Shown here one piece after another: positions 37,065-46,599 of a stretch of 64,000 nucleotides of DNA. A program made the position numbers and the translations under genes. Under the pieces are notes generated by a model. The model was not told where the DNA came from and ran no database searches. It saw nothing but the letters and a program-made list of their open reading frames with translations. Position 1 is the first letter of the stretch; every line of letters begins with the position of its first letter. This DNA comes from Hypericibacter terrae (GTDB lineage Bacteria; Pseudomonadota; Alphaproteobacteria; Dongiales; Dongiaceae). The stretch covers positions 186,001 to 250,000 of the forward strand of contig NZ_CP042906.1 in the NCBI RefSeq assembly GCF_008728855.1, in the 5' to 3' direction.

Positions 37065-37601
37065 ATCGCTAGACCACCGCAGGAATCCGCGCCGTCCCGT
37101 GACGGCCCGCGGATCAACCACCAGATCAACGTGCCGCAGGTGCGACTGGTGAAAGAGGATGGATCGATGGTGGGTGTCGTGTCCGTGCGCGAAGCCCTCA
37201 TCATGGCGGAAGAAGCCGGGCTCGATCTGGTCGAGATCTCGCCCAATGCCAGTCCTCCGGTCTGCAAGATTCTCGATTTTGGCAAGTTCAAATACGAGGT
37301 GCAGAAGAAGGAGAACGAGGCGCGCAAGAAGCAGAAGGTCATCGAGGTCAAAGAGATCAAGCTGCGCCCCGGCATCGACGAGCATGATTATCAAGTGAAG
37401 ATGCGCTCGGTGCATCGCTTCCTCGAGGAAGGCGACAAGGTCAAGGTGACCATGCGCTTCCGGGGCCGCGAGATGGTGCATCAGGAGCTGGGCATGAAGG
37501 TGCTGGACCGGGTCCGCGCCGAGCTCGATGCCCTGGCCAAGGTCGAGCAGATGCCGCGCCTCGAAGGCCGGCAGATGATCATGGTCATGGCTCCCAAATA
37601 G
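37065..37601 (+). CDS. infC: Translation initiation factor IF-3, AUC start
   Basis: IF-3 binds the 30S subunit and rejects wrong start codons. The frame from 37065 gives a 178-residue protein (I/M)[17 protein letters not shown], followed by the N-domain [23 protein letters not shown] and the C-domain [20 protein letters not shown]. No ATG, GTG or TTG occurs in frame before the GTG at 37131, which would cut off conserved RINHQI. AGGAGA at 37052-37057 is seven bases before ATC at 37065. infC is known to use rare start codons (AUU in E. coli) for autoregulation, so an AUC start is likely here. Confidence 0.93.
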   Translation: MARPPQESAPSRDGPRINHQINVPQVRLVKEDGSMVGVVSVREALIMAEEAGLDLVEISPNASPPVCKILDFGKFKYEVQKKENEARKKQKVIEVKEIKLRPGIDEHDYQVKMRSVHRFLEEGDKVKVTMRFRGREMVHQELGMKVLDRVRAELDALAKVEQMPRLEGRQMIMVMAPK

Positions 37602-37615
37602 ACGCTGCCGACAGC

Positions 37616-37650
37616 GGGGCGGATCGATCCAGGATCCGCCCCGTCTCATT
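37616..37650 (+). terminator. Hairpin after infC, weak terminator
   Basis: GGGGCGGATC (37616-37625) pairs with GATCCGCCCC (37633-37642) around a seven-base loop, then GTCTCATTT follows. It lies 14 bases after the infC stop. The T tract is poor. Confidence 0.55.
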
Positions 37651-37690
37651 TCCGCCCCGTTTCCACCCGAAGCTCTATGTCGGAGACGCG

Positions 37691-38116
37691 ATGGCCGAGC
37701 CCGAAGAACAGCCCCGAGACATCATCGACGTCAGCGCCGCGCCGAAGGCCTCGGTGGTGCGGCTGACGCCGGCGGGCTCGTCCCTGGCCCCGCAGGAGGC
37801 GCTGCCCCCGGAACCGTCCTATTGGGCGCCGCCGGAAGAGAGCCCGTCCCCCTCGGCGGTCTTCGCGCTGCCGCCGACCCTGTTTCGCAAGCCGCCCGTC
37901 CTGGGGCTCCTCGCCGTCATCTACGGCGTCGTGGCGCTGATCAAGCTGCCGATCCTGTTCGGGCCGCTGGCGATCCTGTTCGCGATCGCCGCTCTCTGCC
38001 GGAAGCAGTACTGGTATGCCGGGGTGGGCGCCGCCACCGGTGCCGCGGGCCTCGTCAGCTCCTCGACCTTCTGGCTGCTGGTCGGCTCCGGCTGGCTGAT
38101 CAACTATCTGCTCTGA
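37691..38116 (+). CDS. Small membrane protein, unknown function
   Basis: I do not recognise the family. The 141-residue product has a Pro- and Ser-rich N-terminal half (residues 1-65). Two or three hydrophobic segments follow (about 70-85, 86-106 and 113-137, with LLAVIYGVVALIKLPILFGP and GLVSSSTFWLLVGSGWLINYLL). The hydrophobic part resembles short inner-membrane proteins. It follows the infC hairpin and is 35 bases before the Rieske gene, so those two may share a transcript. Confidence 0.65.
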   Translation: MAEPEEQPRDIIDVSAAPKASVVRLTPAGSSLAPQEALPPEPSYWAPPEESPSPSAVFALPPTLFRKPPVLGLLAVIYGVVALIKLPILFGPLAILFAIAALCRKQYWYAGVGAATGAAGLVSSSTFWLLVGSGWLINYLL

Positions 38117-38151
38117 TTCGATCCCGACGATTTTTCTGAAGGGAAGCGGCG

Positions 38152-39228
38152 ATGGCGAATCCCGAATGGCACCGGCTGGGTCCGGTTGCGGCGTTGAAAC
38201 AGAAGCCGCTGCAGGCGGTCACGGTCGAGGGCGTGCCGATCGCGCTCTCTTGGGACCAGGGCCGCTTCGGCGCGATCTCGGGGCGCTGCCTCCATGCGGG
38301 CGGGCCGTTGGGGCAGGGCACGCTCCGCGACGGCTATGTGGTCTGTCCCTGGCATGGCTGGACCTATCAGCGCGAGACCGGCGAGGGCGAGCCCGGCAGC
38401 ACCGACGTGGTGCCGCGATATCTGCTGAAGGAGGAAGGCGGCGATCTCTTCATCGACCTCGCCTCGGCGACCCACCCGCGTCCCGCCTCTCATTCGCCCC
38501 ATCCGCTGGCGCGCGATCCCAAGCGCGCGGACGGGCCGCTGCGGGTCGTCGGCATCTCGACGACGGTCATGGATCGGGGGGCGCCGCGCTACTCGACCTC
38601 GGAGGATCTGTTGCGGGTGGCGCTCGAAGCGGCCGCGGCCGAAGGCGCCGAGACGCAATTCATCACGCTCAACAATCTCAAGTTCCGCGCCTGCGAGGGC
38701 TATTACTCGAAGAGTGCGAACGCCTGTACCTGGCCCTGCTCGATCACGCAGATGGACGACAAGGACGAGCTCACAACCGTCTATGAGGCGCTGGTCCATT
38801 GGGCGGACGTGGTGCTGATCGCGACGCCGATCCGCTGGGGCAATGCCAGCTCGCTCTATTTCAAGATGATCGAGCGCATGAACTGCATCCAGAACCAGAT
38901 CACGACCCATGACCATGTGCTGATCCGCAACAAGGTCGCGGGCTTCATCATCACCGGCGGCCAGGACAATGTGCAGTCGGTCGCGGGCGAGATGATGATG
39001 TTCTTCGGCGAGCTGGGTTTCACCTTCCCGCAATTCCCCTTCGTCGGCCACAGCCGCGGCTGGTCGGCCGAGGACATGGAGAACAACATGGCGGCAGTGA
39101 AGGCCGACCAGGAGCTGCGCCAGGGGACGCGCGCCCTGGCGCTGCGCTGCCTGGAGCAGGCGCGGAGGCTGGTCGCCGCCGGTGCCGGCCCGGCCCGGAC
39201 CGAGCGCGGTGGCCGCAAGGCAAACTGA
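38152..39228 (+). CDS. Rieske [2Fe-2S] - flavodoxin-like NAD(P)H oxidoreductase fusion
   Basis: The 358-residue protein joins two redox domains. Residues about 8-105 form a Rieske domain with the cluster ligands in GRCLHAGGPLGQG and VCPWHGWTY (C-x-H ... C-x2-H). Residues about 128-330 resemble the NADPH-dependent FMN reductase/flavodoxin fold, starting LRVVGISTTVMDRGAPRYSTSEDLL and containing WADVVLIATPIRWGNASSLYFKMIERM. Electron transfer between FMN and the cluster inside one chain seems likely, but the substrate is unknown. MANPEWHR is the start, after GAAGGGAAG. Confidence 0.86.
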   Translation: MANPEWHRLGPVAALKQKPLQAVTVEGVPIALSWDQGRFGAISGRCLHAGGPLGQGTLRDGYVVCPWHGWTYQRETGEGEPGSTDVVPRYLLKEEGGDLFIDLASATHPRPASHSPHPLARDPKRADGPLRVVGISTTVMDRGAPRYSTSEDLLRVALEAAAAEGAETQFITLNNLKFRACEGYYSKSANACTWPCSITQMDDKDELTTVYEALVHWADVVLIATPIRWGNASSLYFKMIERMNCIQNQITTHDHVLIRNKVAGFIITGGQDNVQSVAGEMMMFFGELGFTFPQFPFVGHSRGWSAEDMENNMAAVKADQELRQGTRALALRCLEQARRLVAAGAGPARTERGGRKAN

Positions 39229-39242
39229 CGGGGGGCGGCTCT

Positions 39243-40346
39243 TCAGCCGGATCGGCGATCGGCGCTGGCGCTCGGGATGGCGATGCTCGCCGCCGGGATC
39301 GGCGTGGATCTTTGGAGAAGACGATGCGCAATCCGGCGTCCCGCGGCAATGCCGGGCCGCTCGATGTAGCGATAGGCCAACTGAGCCAGAGGCAGCGTCA
39401 TCGCAAACGAGAGAAAGACAAGGAGAAGGAAGCCGGCGACAGTCGGCAGGCTGTGCAGATCGATTCCTAACGCGTCGAAGATTCGGCTGGCCAGCGCTCG
39501 TCCCAAGGGGTGGAGGAGATAGATCGAATAGGAAAGCCGGCCCGCCCATTGGATGAAGCGCCCCTCGAGAAAATGGCCGCCCGGCGCCGATGCGTTGGCG
39601 ATGGCGAAGGTCGCGCCAATGATGGCGACGAGCTGGGAGGCGGCACCTTTGCTGAAGGCGAGATCCGCCAGCAACAGGATGACAAGGCCGGCCCAGAACA
39701 GCCCGCTGGTTGGCCGGCGATGGGACTTCATGGAGCCGATGGCGCAACCCAAGACGAAGGCCGGCAGGGCGCGCAGAAGATAATTCTGATAGCAACCGAT
39801 GGAAATGACGAGCGTCAGCGCGAGGAGTGCCGCCAAGGCGACGGGGCGCCAGCGCCAGGCCAGCAGGGCGACGAATACCAGCAGGCTGCCGATCATCTCG
39901 ACCTGCAGCGTCCAGGTGACGTCGAGGGGCTGCAGCAGAAGCATGTAGCCGATGGTCGCGCGCCAAGGCAGATGGTCGAGGATTGCAATGGCCAAGGTAC
40001 TGACGATCAGCAGCGGCATGATGCGGAACAGCCGCCTGGTGCCATAGGCTGCAAGCTCGATCGGATAGCGTCGCGATATCGTCGCCAGCGATCCGAACAG
40101 AACATGGCCGCTCAGGACGAAGAAGAGCAGGACGGCAGCGTGCCCATTGAAGATCACATGGGCGGCGCGCAGCAGGATGTCGGTCGCACTGGTCGGATCG
40201 ACCTGCCAGAAGGCCAGTCTATGGAGCGGAAGCGGCGACATCGCGGTGGCGCAATGGCTGGCGGCGACCGACAGGGCGCCGGCCCCGCGCAAGGCATCGA
40301 GGCGCCGGTTGCGCTGCGGCTCTCCTTGAACATCAGGTTCTGGCAT
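39243..40346 (-). CDS. Acyltransferase 3 family membrane protein
   Basis: The 367-residue protein contains about ten membrane segments and the acyltransferase-3 N-terminal signature RRLDALRGAGALSVAASHC. Here the usual catalytic His of R-x10-H falls in AASHCAT. FFVLSGHVLFG and the late RLSYSIYLLHPLG are also typical. The family O-acetylates sugars of surface polysaccharides and similar compounds. It is opposite in direction to the ribosomal cluster that it interrupts. The start MPEPDVQGEP is chosen inside a slightly longer frame. Confidence 0.87.
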   Translation of the reverse strand: MPEPDVQGEPQRNRRLDALRGAGALSVAASHCATAMSPLPLHRLAFWQVDPTSATDILLRAAHVIFNGHAAVLLFFVLSGHVLFGSLATISRRYPIELAAYGTRRLFRIMPLLIVSTLAIAILDHLPWRATIGYMLLLQPLDVTWTLQVEMIGSLLVFVALLAWRWRPVALAALLALTLVISIGCYQNYLLRALPAFVLGCAIGSMKSHRRPTSGLFWAGLVILLLADLAFSKGAASQLVAIIGATFAIANASAPGGHFLEGRFIQWAGRLSYSIYLLHPLGRALASRIFDALGIDLHSLPTVAGFLLLVFLSFAMTLPLAQLAYRYIERPGIAAGRRIAHRLLQRSTPIPAASIAIPSASADRRSG

Positions 40347-40684
40347 GATCTGCGTTTTCCCCTGGCCCGGCGCCGCCAAAGAGACGAGCAGCCGGAATTA
40401 TAAGGGCGGAGATCGTTAAATTTTCTGAGCGGCGCGGCGGAAGAGCCGGCTCCGAGGGCTGGGCCCGGCCTGCCGGAGCCCGGGAAAGGGGCGGCTTCGT
40501 CGATCGCTCCCGGGACCGGGGGTCTCCCCACCTCCCGCCGCGACAAAAGGCGGGCCCCGCCATTTCTTGCCAATCCGGGGGGCTTTCTGTATAACCGCGC
40601 GTCCTCGGTGAGCGAGTCCGGGCCTGAATAGGGCATGCCCGGCCGCCCGAAAGACAAGGTTTTCAAGCAGTTAGAGGATATGAA
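40347..40684. other. Leader region of rpmI-rplT and acyltransferase promoter region
   Basis: About 340 bases without a gene. It contains the rpmI promoter described separately and a leader of about 85 bases that may bind L20 as in other bacteria. I see no conserved L20 box that I could prove. Confidence 0.5.
40567..40595 (+). promoter_or_regulatory. Sigma-70-type promoter of rpmI-rplT
   Basis: TTGCCA (40567-40572) and TATAAC (40590-40595) are spaced by 17 bases, 90 bases before rpmI. This is a close match to the housekeeping consensus and well placed for the L35-L20 operon. Confidence 0.65.
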
Positions 40685-40885
40685 ATGCCCAAGATGAAGA
40701 CCAAGAGCGGCGCCAAGAAGCGCTTCGCTCTCACCGCCACTGGCAAGGTCAAGATGACCCCGTCGCGCAAGCGCCACGGGATGTCGAAGCGGACCCAGAA
40801 AATGAAGCGGCAGGCCCGCGGTATGCGGATCATGGCCGACATGGACGCCGCGAACGTCAAGAAATTCTTCCTGCCCAACGGTTGA
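40685..40885 (+). CDS. rpmI: 50S ribosomal protein L35
   Basis: L35 is a small structural protein of the large subunit. The 66-residue protein begins [20 protein letters not shown] and has the conserved basic core with [15 protein letters not shown]. rplT follows after 13 bases. An own promoter lies upstream because an acyltransferase gene on the other strand separates it from infC. Confidence 0.96.
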   Translation: MPKMKTKSGAKKRFALTATGKVKMTPSRKRHGMSKRTQKMKRQARGMRIMADMDAANVKKFFLPNG

Positions 40886-40898
40886 GAGAGAGTAAGCC

Positions 40899-41264
40899 AT
40901 GGCACGCGTCAAGCGGGGCGTCACCACCCACGCCCGTCACAAGAAGATCGTCGATGCAGCCGCCGGTTATTTCGGCCGCTCCTCGACCAATTTCCGGATC
41001 GCGATCGAGAAGGTCGAGAAAGGCATGCAATATGCCTATCGCGACCGGCGCAACAAGAAGCGCGACTTCCGCGGTCTCTGGATCCAGCGCATCAATGCGG
41101 GCGTGCGCGAGCACGGCCTGACCTACTCGCAGTTCATCGCCGGCATCAAGAAGGCCGGCATCGAGGTGGACCGCAAGGTGCTGGCGGATCTCGCCGTGCG
41201 CGAACCGGCCGCCTTCGGCGCGCTGGTGAAGCAGGCGAGCGACGCGCTCGGCAAGGGCGCCTGA
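40899..41264 (+). CDS. rplT: 50S ribosomal protein L20
   Basis: L20 is needed early in 50S assembly and represses its own operon in many bacteria. The 121-residue protein has [20 protein letters not shown] and [24 protein letters not shown], the family signature. It is co-transcribed with rpmI. The lipoprotein gene starts 14 bases after the stop. Confidence 0.97.
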   Translation: MARVKRGVTTHARHKKIVDAAAGYFGRSSTNFRIAIEKVEKGMQYAYRDRRNKKRDFRGLWIQRINAGVREHGLTYSQFIAGIKKAGIEVDRKVLADLAVREPAAFGALVKQASDALGKGA

Positions 41265-41278
41265 TCCCCGCATCCGGA

Positions 41279-41707
41279 ATGCCGGTACTCGTCATGAGCC
41301 CCGCCTCCCGGCTGAAGGCCCGGATGGCGGGGCTTTTGCTGCCGGCTCTCCTGTCCCTGGGCCTCGCGGGCTGCGACCGCTATGGCGACGACATCGCGCT
41401 GGTGAAGAAGACGCCCGTGCTGGGCGACACCACCGGCGAGAAGCTCTGCACCGACACCGCCGGCGCGCGGGGCAAGTTCGAATGGTCGGCTGGGAAATCC
41501 GAGACCTACAAGGACAATGACCAGATCGTGCAGGTCACCTGCCTGGTGACGAAGCCGAGCAGCTCGGGCGGCCAGCACAAGATCGAGTTCGAGTTCATCC
41601 ATAACCGCCAGACCGAGAAGGTCGCCCTCGACCGGCTGCTGATCGACGGCCAGCAGCAGAACCTGCTGTCGGGCGCGCTGAATTTGATGCTGATGCAGCT
41701 GGACTAA
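41279..41707 (+). CDS. Putative lipoprotein, unknown function
   Basis: The 142-residue product has a signal sequence with lipobox LAGC (Cys near residue 32), so it is probably lipid-anchored. The mature part (DRYGDDIALVKKTPVLGD, then VTCLVTKPSSSGGQHKIEFEFIHNRQTEKVALDRLLIDG) is not recognised. Either the ATG at 41279 or the ATG at 41294 may be used. It follows rplT and may be translated from its transcript. Confidence 0.75.
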   Translation: MPVLVMSPASRLKARMAGLLLPALLSLGLAGCDRYGDDIALVKKTPVLGDTTGEKLCTDTAGARGKFEWSAGKSETYKDNDQIVQVTCLVTKPSSSGGQHKIEFEFIHNRQTEKVALDRLLIDGQQQNLLSGALNLMLMQLD

Positions 41708-41710
41708 CGA

Positions 41711-41838
41711 GAGTGCCCCCTCCCCCTACCCCCTCCCGCAAGGGGAGGGGGCTAGAGAAATAGCGATCACGTCCCCTCCCCTTGCGGGAGGGGCAGCGGT
41801 GCCGAGCGTTAGCAAGGCATCGCGGGGAGGGGACGGTG
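41711..41838. repeat. C/G-rich palindromic intergenic repeat, family A
   Basis: The stretch has two units, CCCCTCCCCCTACCCCCTCCCGCAAGGGGAGGGGG-like and CCCCTCCCCTTGCGGGAGGGG-like. A tail GCCGAGCGTTAGCAAGGCATCGCGGGGAGGGGAC follows. They are related to the copies at 5880 and 27541. Confidence 0.7.
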
Positions 41839-42052
41839 TGATTCTTGATAGGCGCGATCCCTGGTAGGGGCCGCCTCCTCAGATTGACCGGCCGCCGGCG
41901 TTGCGCCTATCCTCCGGCCCCATGGAACTGGCGATCGCAACGCACCGATTTACCGGCGGCCTGACCGCGCGACGACGGCCCGCTTCATCGCGGCCGGCTC
42001 GGGCAGGGCGCTGATCCGATCAAGCGACCCGCCAGGGACGGCAACAAGACCA
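41839..42052. other. Non-coding stretch upstream of pheS
   Basis: No convincing gene is seen. A frame from the ATG at 41922 encodes about 30 residues with only one Phe, so it is not a clear pheM-like leader peptide. The stretch leads into a strong hairpin with a T run. Confidence 0.4.
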
Positions 42053-42091
42053 AGCGAAGGGGCCGAGCCATGTTCGGCCCCTTCGCTTTTT
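42053..42091 (+). terminator. Intrinsic terminator or attenuator hairpin before pheS
   Basis: A perfect 14-bp stem (AGCGAAGGGGCCGA at 42053-42066 with 42074-42087) has a seven-base loop and is followed by TTTTA. It ends only 31 bases before the pheS start. It may end the rplT transcript or act as an attenuator of pheST. No competing antiterminator structure was identified. Confidence 0.75.
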
Positions 42092-42121
42092 ACGCATGTG
42101 AGTTTCTCAAGGACAGGTTCG

Positions 42122-43282
42122 ATGCTCGAGGATGCAAGGCGGATGGAGAAGAAATGGCTGGAGGCGGTCGCGGCCGCGTCCGGCCTCGAGGCGCTCGAAA
42201 CCTTGCGCGTCGAAGCGCTCGGCAAGAAGGGCGAGATCTCCGGCCTGATGAAGGGGCTGGGCGCCTTGACGCCCGACGAGCGCAAGAGCGCGGGGGCCGC
42301 GCTCAACCAGCTGAAGGATTCGGTCGCAGCCGCGATCGAGGCGCGCAAGGCCCAGCTCGGCGAGGCCGCGATCGATGCGCGCCTGCAGCGCGAGACGCTC
42401 GACATGACCCTGCCGGTCGGCACCGGCCCGCAGGGCCGGCTCCATCCGATCAGCCAGACCATCGACGAGATCATCGCCATCTTCGGCGAAATGGGCTTCA
42501 AAGTCGCCGAAGGTCCCGACATCGAAGAGGACTTCTACAACTTCACGGCGCTCAATATTCCGCCGGACCATCCCGCGCGTCAGATGCACGACACGTTTTA
42601 CTTGGGCGCCTCGGGCAGCGGCCGCCCCACCAACCCCGCTGCCCTCGGCGCGGAAGAAAGTGCAGATAGAAAGTTCGGCAAGGCCGCGACCCCGACGGAT
42701 CTCGAAGGGCGCAAGCTGCTGCGCACCCACACCTCGCCGGTGCAGATCCGCTATATGAAATCGCACAAGCCGCCGATGCGCATCATCGCGCCCGGCCGGA
42801 CCTATCGCTGCGATTCCGACATGACCCACACGCCGATGTTCCACCAGGTCGAGGGGCTGGTCATCGACGAGAAGACCCATATGGGCCATCTCAAGGGCTG
42901 CCTCACCGAGTTCTGCCGCGCTTTCTTCGGCGTGTCCGATCTGCCGCTGCGCTTCCGCCCCAGCTTCTTCCCCTTCACCGAGCCCTCGGCCGAGGTCGAT
43001 ATCGGCTGCTCGCGCAAAGGGGGCGAGCTCAAGCTCGGCAATTACGGCGATTGGCTCGAGATCCTGGGTTGCGGCATGGTCCATCCCAAGGTGCTGGAGC
43101 TGGGCGGCGTCGATCCGGCGCGCTACCAGGGCTTCGCCTTCGGCATGGGGATCGAGCGCATAGCCATGCTGAAATACGGGATTCCGGACTTGCGCACCTT
43201 CTTCGACGGCGATGCGCGCTGGCTCTCCCACTACGGCTTCCAGCCCCTGGATGTGCCGAGCCTGGTGGGAGCGGCGCGATGA
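42122..43282 (+). CDS. pheS: Phenylalanine-tRNA ligase alpha subunit
   Basis: PheS is the catalytic subunit of the (alpha-beta)2 enzyme that charges tRNA-Phe. The 386-residue protein has an N-terminal coiled coil ([26 protein letters not shown]). The class II core includes [49 protein letters not shown] and [18 protein letters not shown] (motif 3). ATG 42122 has AAGGACAGG upstream; a GTG at 42098 would add eight residues. A 30-residue segment [20 protein letters not shown] between motifs is somewhat unusual. The stop overlaps the pheT start as ATGA. Confidence 0.97.
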   Translation: MLEDARRMEKKWLEAVAAASGLEALETLRVEALGKKGEISGLMKGLGALTPDERKSAGAALNQLKDSVAAAIEARKAQLGEAAIDARLQRETLDMTLPVGTGPQGRLHPISQTIDEIIAIFGEMGFKVAEGPDIEEDFYNFTALNIPPDHPARQMHDTFYLGASGSGRPTNPAALGAEESADRKFGKAATPTDLEGRKLLRTHTSPVQIRYMKSHKPPMRIIAPGRTYRCDSDMTHTPMFHQVEGLVIDEKTHMGHLKGCLTEFCRAFFGVSDLPLRFRPSFFPFTEPSAEVDIGCSRKGGELKLGNYGDWLEILGCGMVHPKVLELGGVDPARYQGFAFGMGIERIAMLKYGIPDLRTFFDGDARWLSHYGFQPLDVPSLVGAAR

Positions 43283-45684
43283 AATTCACGCTCGGCTGGC
43301 TCAAGGATCATCTCGACACGACGGCGGACGCGGCGGCGATCGCCGACCGGCTGACCAAGCTCGGCCTCGAGGTCGAGAGCGTCGAGGACCGCTCGAAGGA
43401 TCTGGCACCCTTCCGCGTCGCCTATGTGATCGAGGCGAAGCCGCATCCCAATGCGGACCGCCTGCGGGTCTGCATGGTCGATACCGGCGAGGGCGATCCG
43501 GTCCAGGTCGTTTGCGGCGCCCCCAATGCGCGCACCGGCATGAAGGGCGTGTTCGCACCGGCCGGCAGCCATATCCCCGGCACCGGCCTCGATCTCAAGA
43601 AGGGCAATATCCGCGGCGTCGATTCCAACGGCATGCTCTGCTCGGCCCGCGAGATGGGGCTGGGCCAGGATCATGACGGCATCATCGAGCTGCCGGCCGA
43701 TGCGCCGGTGGGCGTGCCCTTCGCCAAGGTGATGGGGCTCGACGATCCGCTGTTCGACATCGCGATCACGGCCGACCGCGCCGACTGCCTCGGCGTGCGC
43801 GGCATCGCGCGCGATCTGGCGGCGGCGGGCATCGGCAAGCTCAAGCCGCTCGCGATCGCCAAGGCCGAGGGCAGCTTCGACAGCCCGATCCGCTGGCGGC
43901 GCGACCTGCCGGCCGAGGCGGACAAGGCCTGCCCCTATGTGGTCGGGCGCTATTTCCGCAACGTCAGGAACGGCCCGAGCCCGCAATGGCTCAAGGACCG
44001 GCTGGTCGCGATCGGCCTGCGGCCGATCTCGGCGCTGGTCGACATCACCAACTATGTGACCTTCGATCTCGGCCGCCCGCTCCATGTGTTCGATGCCGAC
44101 AAGCTCGCCGGCGACCTCACCATGCGCCTCGCGCGCGAGGGCGAGGAAGTCCTGGCCCTCGACGGCCGCACCTATCGCCTCGAGCCGGACATGACGGTGA
44201 TCGCAGACAGCAAGGGCGTTCACGGCATCGGCGGCATCATGGGCGGCGAGCTTACCGGCTGCACGCCCGAGACGAAGAACGTGTTCCTCGAGGTGGCGCT
44301 GTTCGATCCCAAGCGGGTCGCGGCGACGGGCCGCCGGCTCGGCATCGAGAGCGACGCGCGCTATCGCTTCGAGCGCGGCGTCGATCCGATGTCGGCCGAT
44401 TGGGGCGCGGAGATCGCGGCCAAGCTGGTGCGCGAGCTTTGCGGCGGCGAGGCGAGCCATGTGGTGAAGGCGGGTTCGATGCCGGAATGGCGCCGGCCGC
44501 TGCCGCTGCGGCCCGAGCGCGTCTTCGCGCTGGGCGGGCTCGATCTGCCGGTCGCGGAATCGGGACGCATCCTTGAAGCGCTGGGCTGCGAGGTCGTGGC
44601 CGAGGGCAGGATCCTCCGCGTCACGCCGCCGTCCTGGCGCGCGGATATCGAAGGTGAAGCCGATCTCGTCGAAGAAGTCGTGCGGGTCAAAGGCTATGAC
44701 GAGGTGCCGGCCGTGCCGCTCGAGCGCGACACGCCGCTGCCCGAGCCCGCAGTCACGCTGGGCCAGCGCCGTGCCCAGCAGGCCAAACGCATCCTCGCCT
44801 CGCGCGGACTGCTCGAGGCGGTGACCTATTCCTTCACCTCCTCGGCGGCCGCTGCCTTTTTCGGCGGTGTCAAGCCGGAGCTGATGCTGGCCAATCCGAT
44901 CTCGGCCGATCTCGACGTGATGCGGCCATCGATCCTGCCGAACCTGGTGATGGCGGCGGCGCGCAATGCCGCGCGAGGCTTAAGCGATCTCGGGCTGTTC
45001 GAGGTGGGTCCGCATTACACCGACGCCACGCCGGAAGGCCAGGCGCTGGTGGCGGCGGGCTTGCGCGCGGGCCAGACCGGCGCGCGGAACTGGCGCGACA
45101 AGCCGCGGCCCGTCGATGCGTTCGATGCCAAGGCCGATGCGATGGCGCTGCTGACGATCCTCGGCGCGCCGGTGGAGAATTTCCAGGTCACCGCCGATGC
45201 GCCGGCCTGGTATCACCCGGGCCAGTCGGGCCAGCTCCGGCTGGGACCGACGGTGCTGGCGCGCTTCGGCACGCTCCATCCGCGCGTCGCGAAGGGGCTC
45301 GGACTCGAAGGTCCGGCCGTGGCGTTCGAGATCATGCTGGATACGATTCCGCAGCCCAAAGCGAAGAGCGGACCGCAGCGCCCGCCGCTGAAGGCCTCGG
45401 CCTATCAGCCGGTCGAGCGCGACTTCGCGTTCCTGATGGCGTCGGACGTGCCAGCCGACAAGCTGATCCGCGCCGCGAAATCGGCGGACAAGGCGCTGAT
45501 CCAGAATGTCAGCCTGTTCGATCTCTACGAGGGCGACCGCATCGAGGCCGGCAAGAAGTCGGTCGCGATCTCGGTCACGCTGCAGCCGACCGACCGCACG
45601 CTGACCGATGCGGAGATCGAGCAGGTGTCGCAGAAGATCGTGGCCGCGGTAACGAAGGCGACGGGCGCGGTGCTGCGGAGCTGA
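43279..45684 (+). CDS. pheT: Phenylalanine-tRNA ligase beta subunit
   Basis: PheT forms the tRNA-binding and editing part of the enzyme. The 801 residues start [15 protein letters not shown] tRNA-binding OB domain follows (about 40-150, with [18 protein letters not shown] and VVCGAPNAR). Then comes the B3/B4 editing domain with [21 protein letters not shown], a B5 domain and the C-terminal anticodon-binding FDX-ACB domain ([22 protein letters not shown], then [23 protein letters not shown]). It is coupled to pheS by a four-base overlap. Confidence 0.97.
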   Translation: MKFTLGWLKDHLDTTADAAAIADRLTKLGLEVESVEDRSKDLAPFRVAYVIEAKPHPNADRLRVCMVDTGEGDPVQVVCGAPNARTGMKGVFAPAGSHIPGTGLDLKKGNIRGVDSNGMLCSAREMGLGQDHDGIIELPADAPVGVPFAKVMGLDDPLFDIAITADRADCLGVRGIARDLAAAGIGKLKPLAIAKAEGSFDSPIRWRRDLPAEADKACPYVVGRYFRNVRNGPSPQWLKDRLVAIGLRPISALVDITNYVTFDLGRPLHVFDADKLAGDLTMRLAREGEEVLALDGRTYRLEPDMTVIADSKGVHGIGGIMGGELTGCTPETKNVFLEVALFDPKRVAATGRRLGIESDARYRFERGVDPMSADWGAEIAAKLVRELCGGEASHVVKAGSMPEWRRPLPLRPERVFALGGLDLPVAESGRILEALGCEVVAEGRILRVTPPSWRADIEGEADLVEEVVRVKGYDEVPAVPLERDTPLPEPAVTLGQRRAQQAKRILASRGLLEAVTYSFTSSAAAAFFGGVKPELMLANPISADLDVMRPSILPNLVMAAARNAARGLSDLGLFEVGPHYTDATPEGQALVAAGLRAGQTGARNWRDKPRPVDAFDAKADAMALLTILGAPVENFQVTADAPAWYHPGQSGQLRLGPTVLARFGTLHPRVAKGLGLEGPAVAFEIMLDTIPQPKAKSGPQRPPLKASAYQPVERDFAFLMASDVPADKLIRAAKSADKALIQNVSLFDLYEGDRIEAGKKSVAISVTLQPTDRTLTDAEIEQVSQKIVAAVTKATGAVLRS

Positions 45685-45731
45685 GGCCGTTGAATGCGCC
45701 CATCAGGAAGAGGGCGCGCGTTATCGCCTTT

Positions 45732-45813
45732 GGTCATCCCCGCGAAAGCGGGGACCCATCTTTCAACTCGATACGCTGGATCGAGTTGGGCCCCCGCTTT
45801 CGCGGGGGTGACA
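45732..45813. repeat. Extragenic palindrome, family B
   Basis: GGTCATCCCCGCGAAAGCGGGG is followed by ACCCATC-TTTCAACTCGATACGCTGGATCGAGTTGGG and CCCCCGCTTTCGCGGGGGTGAC. The whole stretch can fold into one long hairpin. It is a single copy of the unit repeated in tandem at 30491-31019, with a different middle part. Confidence 0.75.
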
Positions 45814-45903
45814 ATGAGCGCTGTGGCGACGATGGAGCGCCGCGGTGACGATGAGAGCGGGCAGAACGAGCTCGGGAGAGCAGCGGCGAAAACCTCGCGC
45901 CCT

Positions 45904-46152
45904 CTAGTGCCGCGCGGTGCTCTGCGGCAGGAAGCCCTGCTGGTCCCAGAGCTGCGCGCTGGCCCAGTCCATCGCGTCGGTGAACGCGTCCTCGCCGACC
46001 TTCGCGGTCAGGATGTTGCCGACCTCGCTCAGCGCCGCCTCGAGCTGGTCGGCGTGATCGTCGCGGCCGTTGGCGCGCAGCAGACGGCTCAAGGCCGCGC
46101 TGTGCATCATCCAGAGCGCGGCGGTGCGCGCGGTGTCGTTGGGATCGGTCAC
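45904..46152 (-). CDS. Small hypothetical protein
   Basis: The 82-residue frame begins with GTG, preceded by GGAGG ten bases upstream, and encodes TDPNDTARTAALWMMHSAALSRL followed by acidic helices (DDHADQLEAALSEVGNIL). It has a composition like a soluble helical protein and codon use like neighbouring genes. I do not recognise the family. It is an orphan between pheT and the phasin, on the opposite strand. Confidence 0.6.
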   Translation of the reverse strand: MTDPNDTARTAALWMMHSAALSRLLRANGRDDHADQLEAALSEVGNILTAKVGEDAFTDAMDWASAQLWDQQGFLPQSTARH

Positions 46153-46599
46153 GGGGTGCGGGCCTCCGGCTGCGAATGGTCGATGAAGAGTTTATGTCGC
46201 CCCCATTAACAGCCTGTGAATTCGCCGCAAAGCCGTCAACCCGTCGAGGCGCGCTGCGCATTGCATCAACATCTAGCGTGATGATTTGACACAGTTACGT
46301 CGCTTGTCCTGGCCGACGGCATGGGCCTAGAGTCGATCTCGACGACGCGGGATCGATTCTCTTCCACGCCTCGGCAAAATTGCCGCGTCAGAGTCTCGTT
46401 GCGATCCGATCTCATATGTCAGGGCTCCGGTCGCAAGCCGTCGATCTCGCTCCGTGCAGCAGACGTTCCGGTTCGGCAGATCCCGTGTCTTCCAATGTCG
46501 TTTGTTGGAGGGATTTGCCGGTTTCGACCACCGTCACCGCGCATTGCAGGCCCGCGCGGCCTCCGGGTGGAACCCGTTTCACATCTGGGAGACAGAGTC
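46153..46599. other. Intergenic region upstream of the phasin gene
   Basis: The 447 bases hold no convincing gene. The centre (46265-46300) contains TTGACACAG and AT-richer sequence that may be part of the phasin promoter. Longer frames entering the region do not resemble proteins. Confidence 0.45.

Noticed and set aside
42070-42669. Frame starting [13 protein letters not shown] upstream of pheS as a Phe-rich leader peptide
   Set aside because: It begins inside the terminator loop and runs on into pheS in another frame without a stop, so it does not fit a leader that controls the hairpin.
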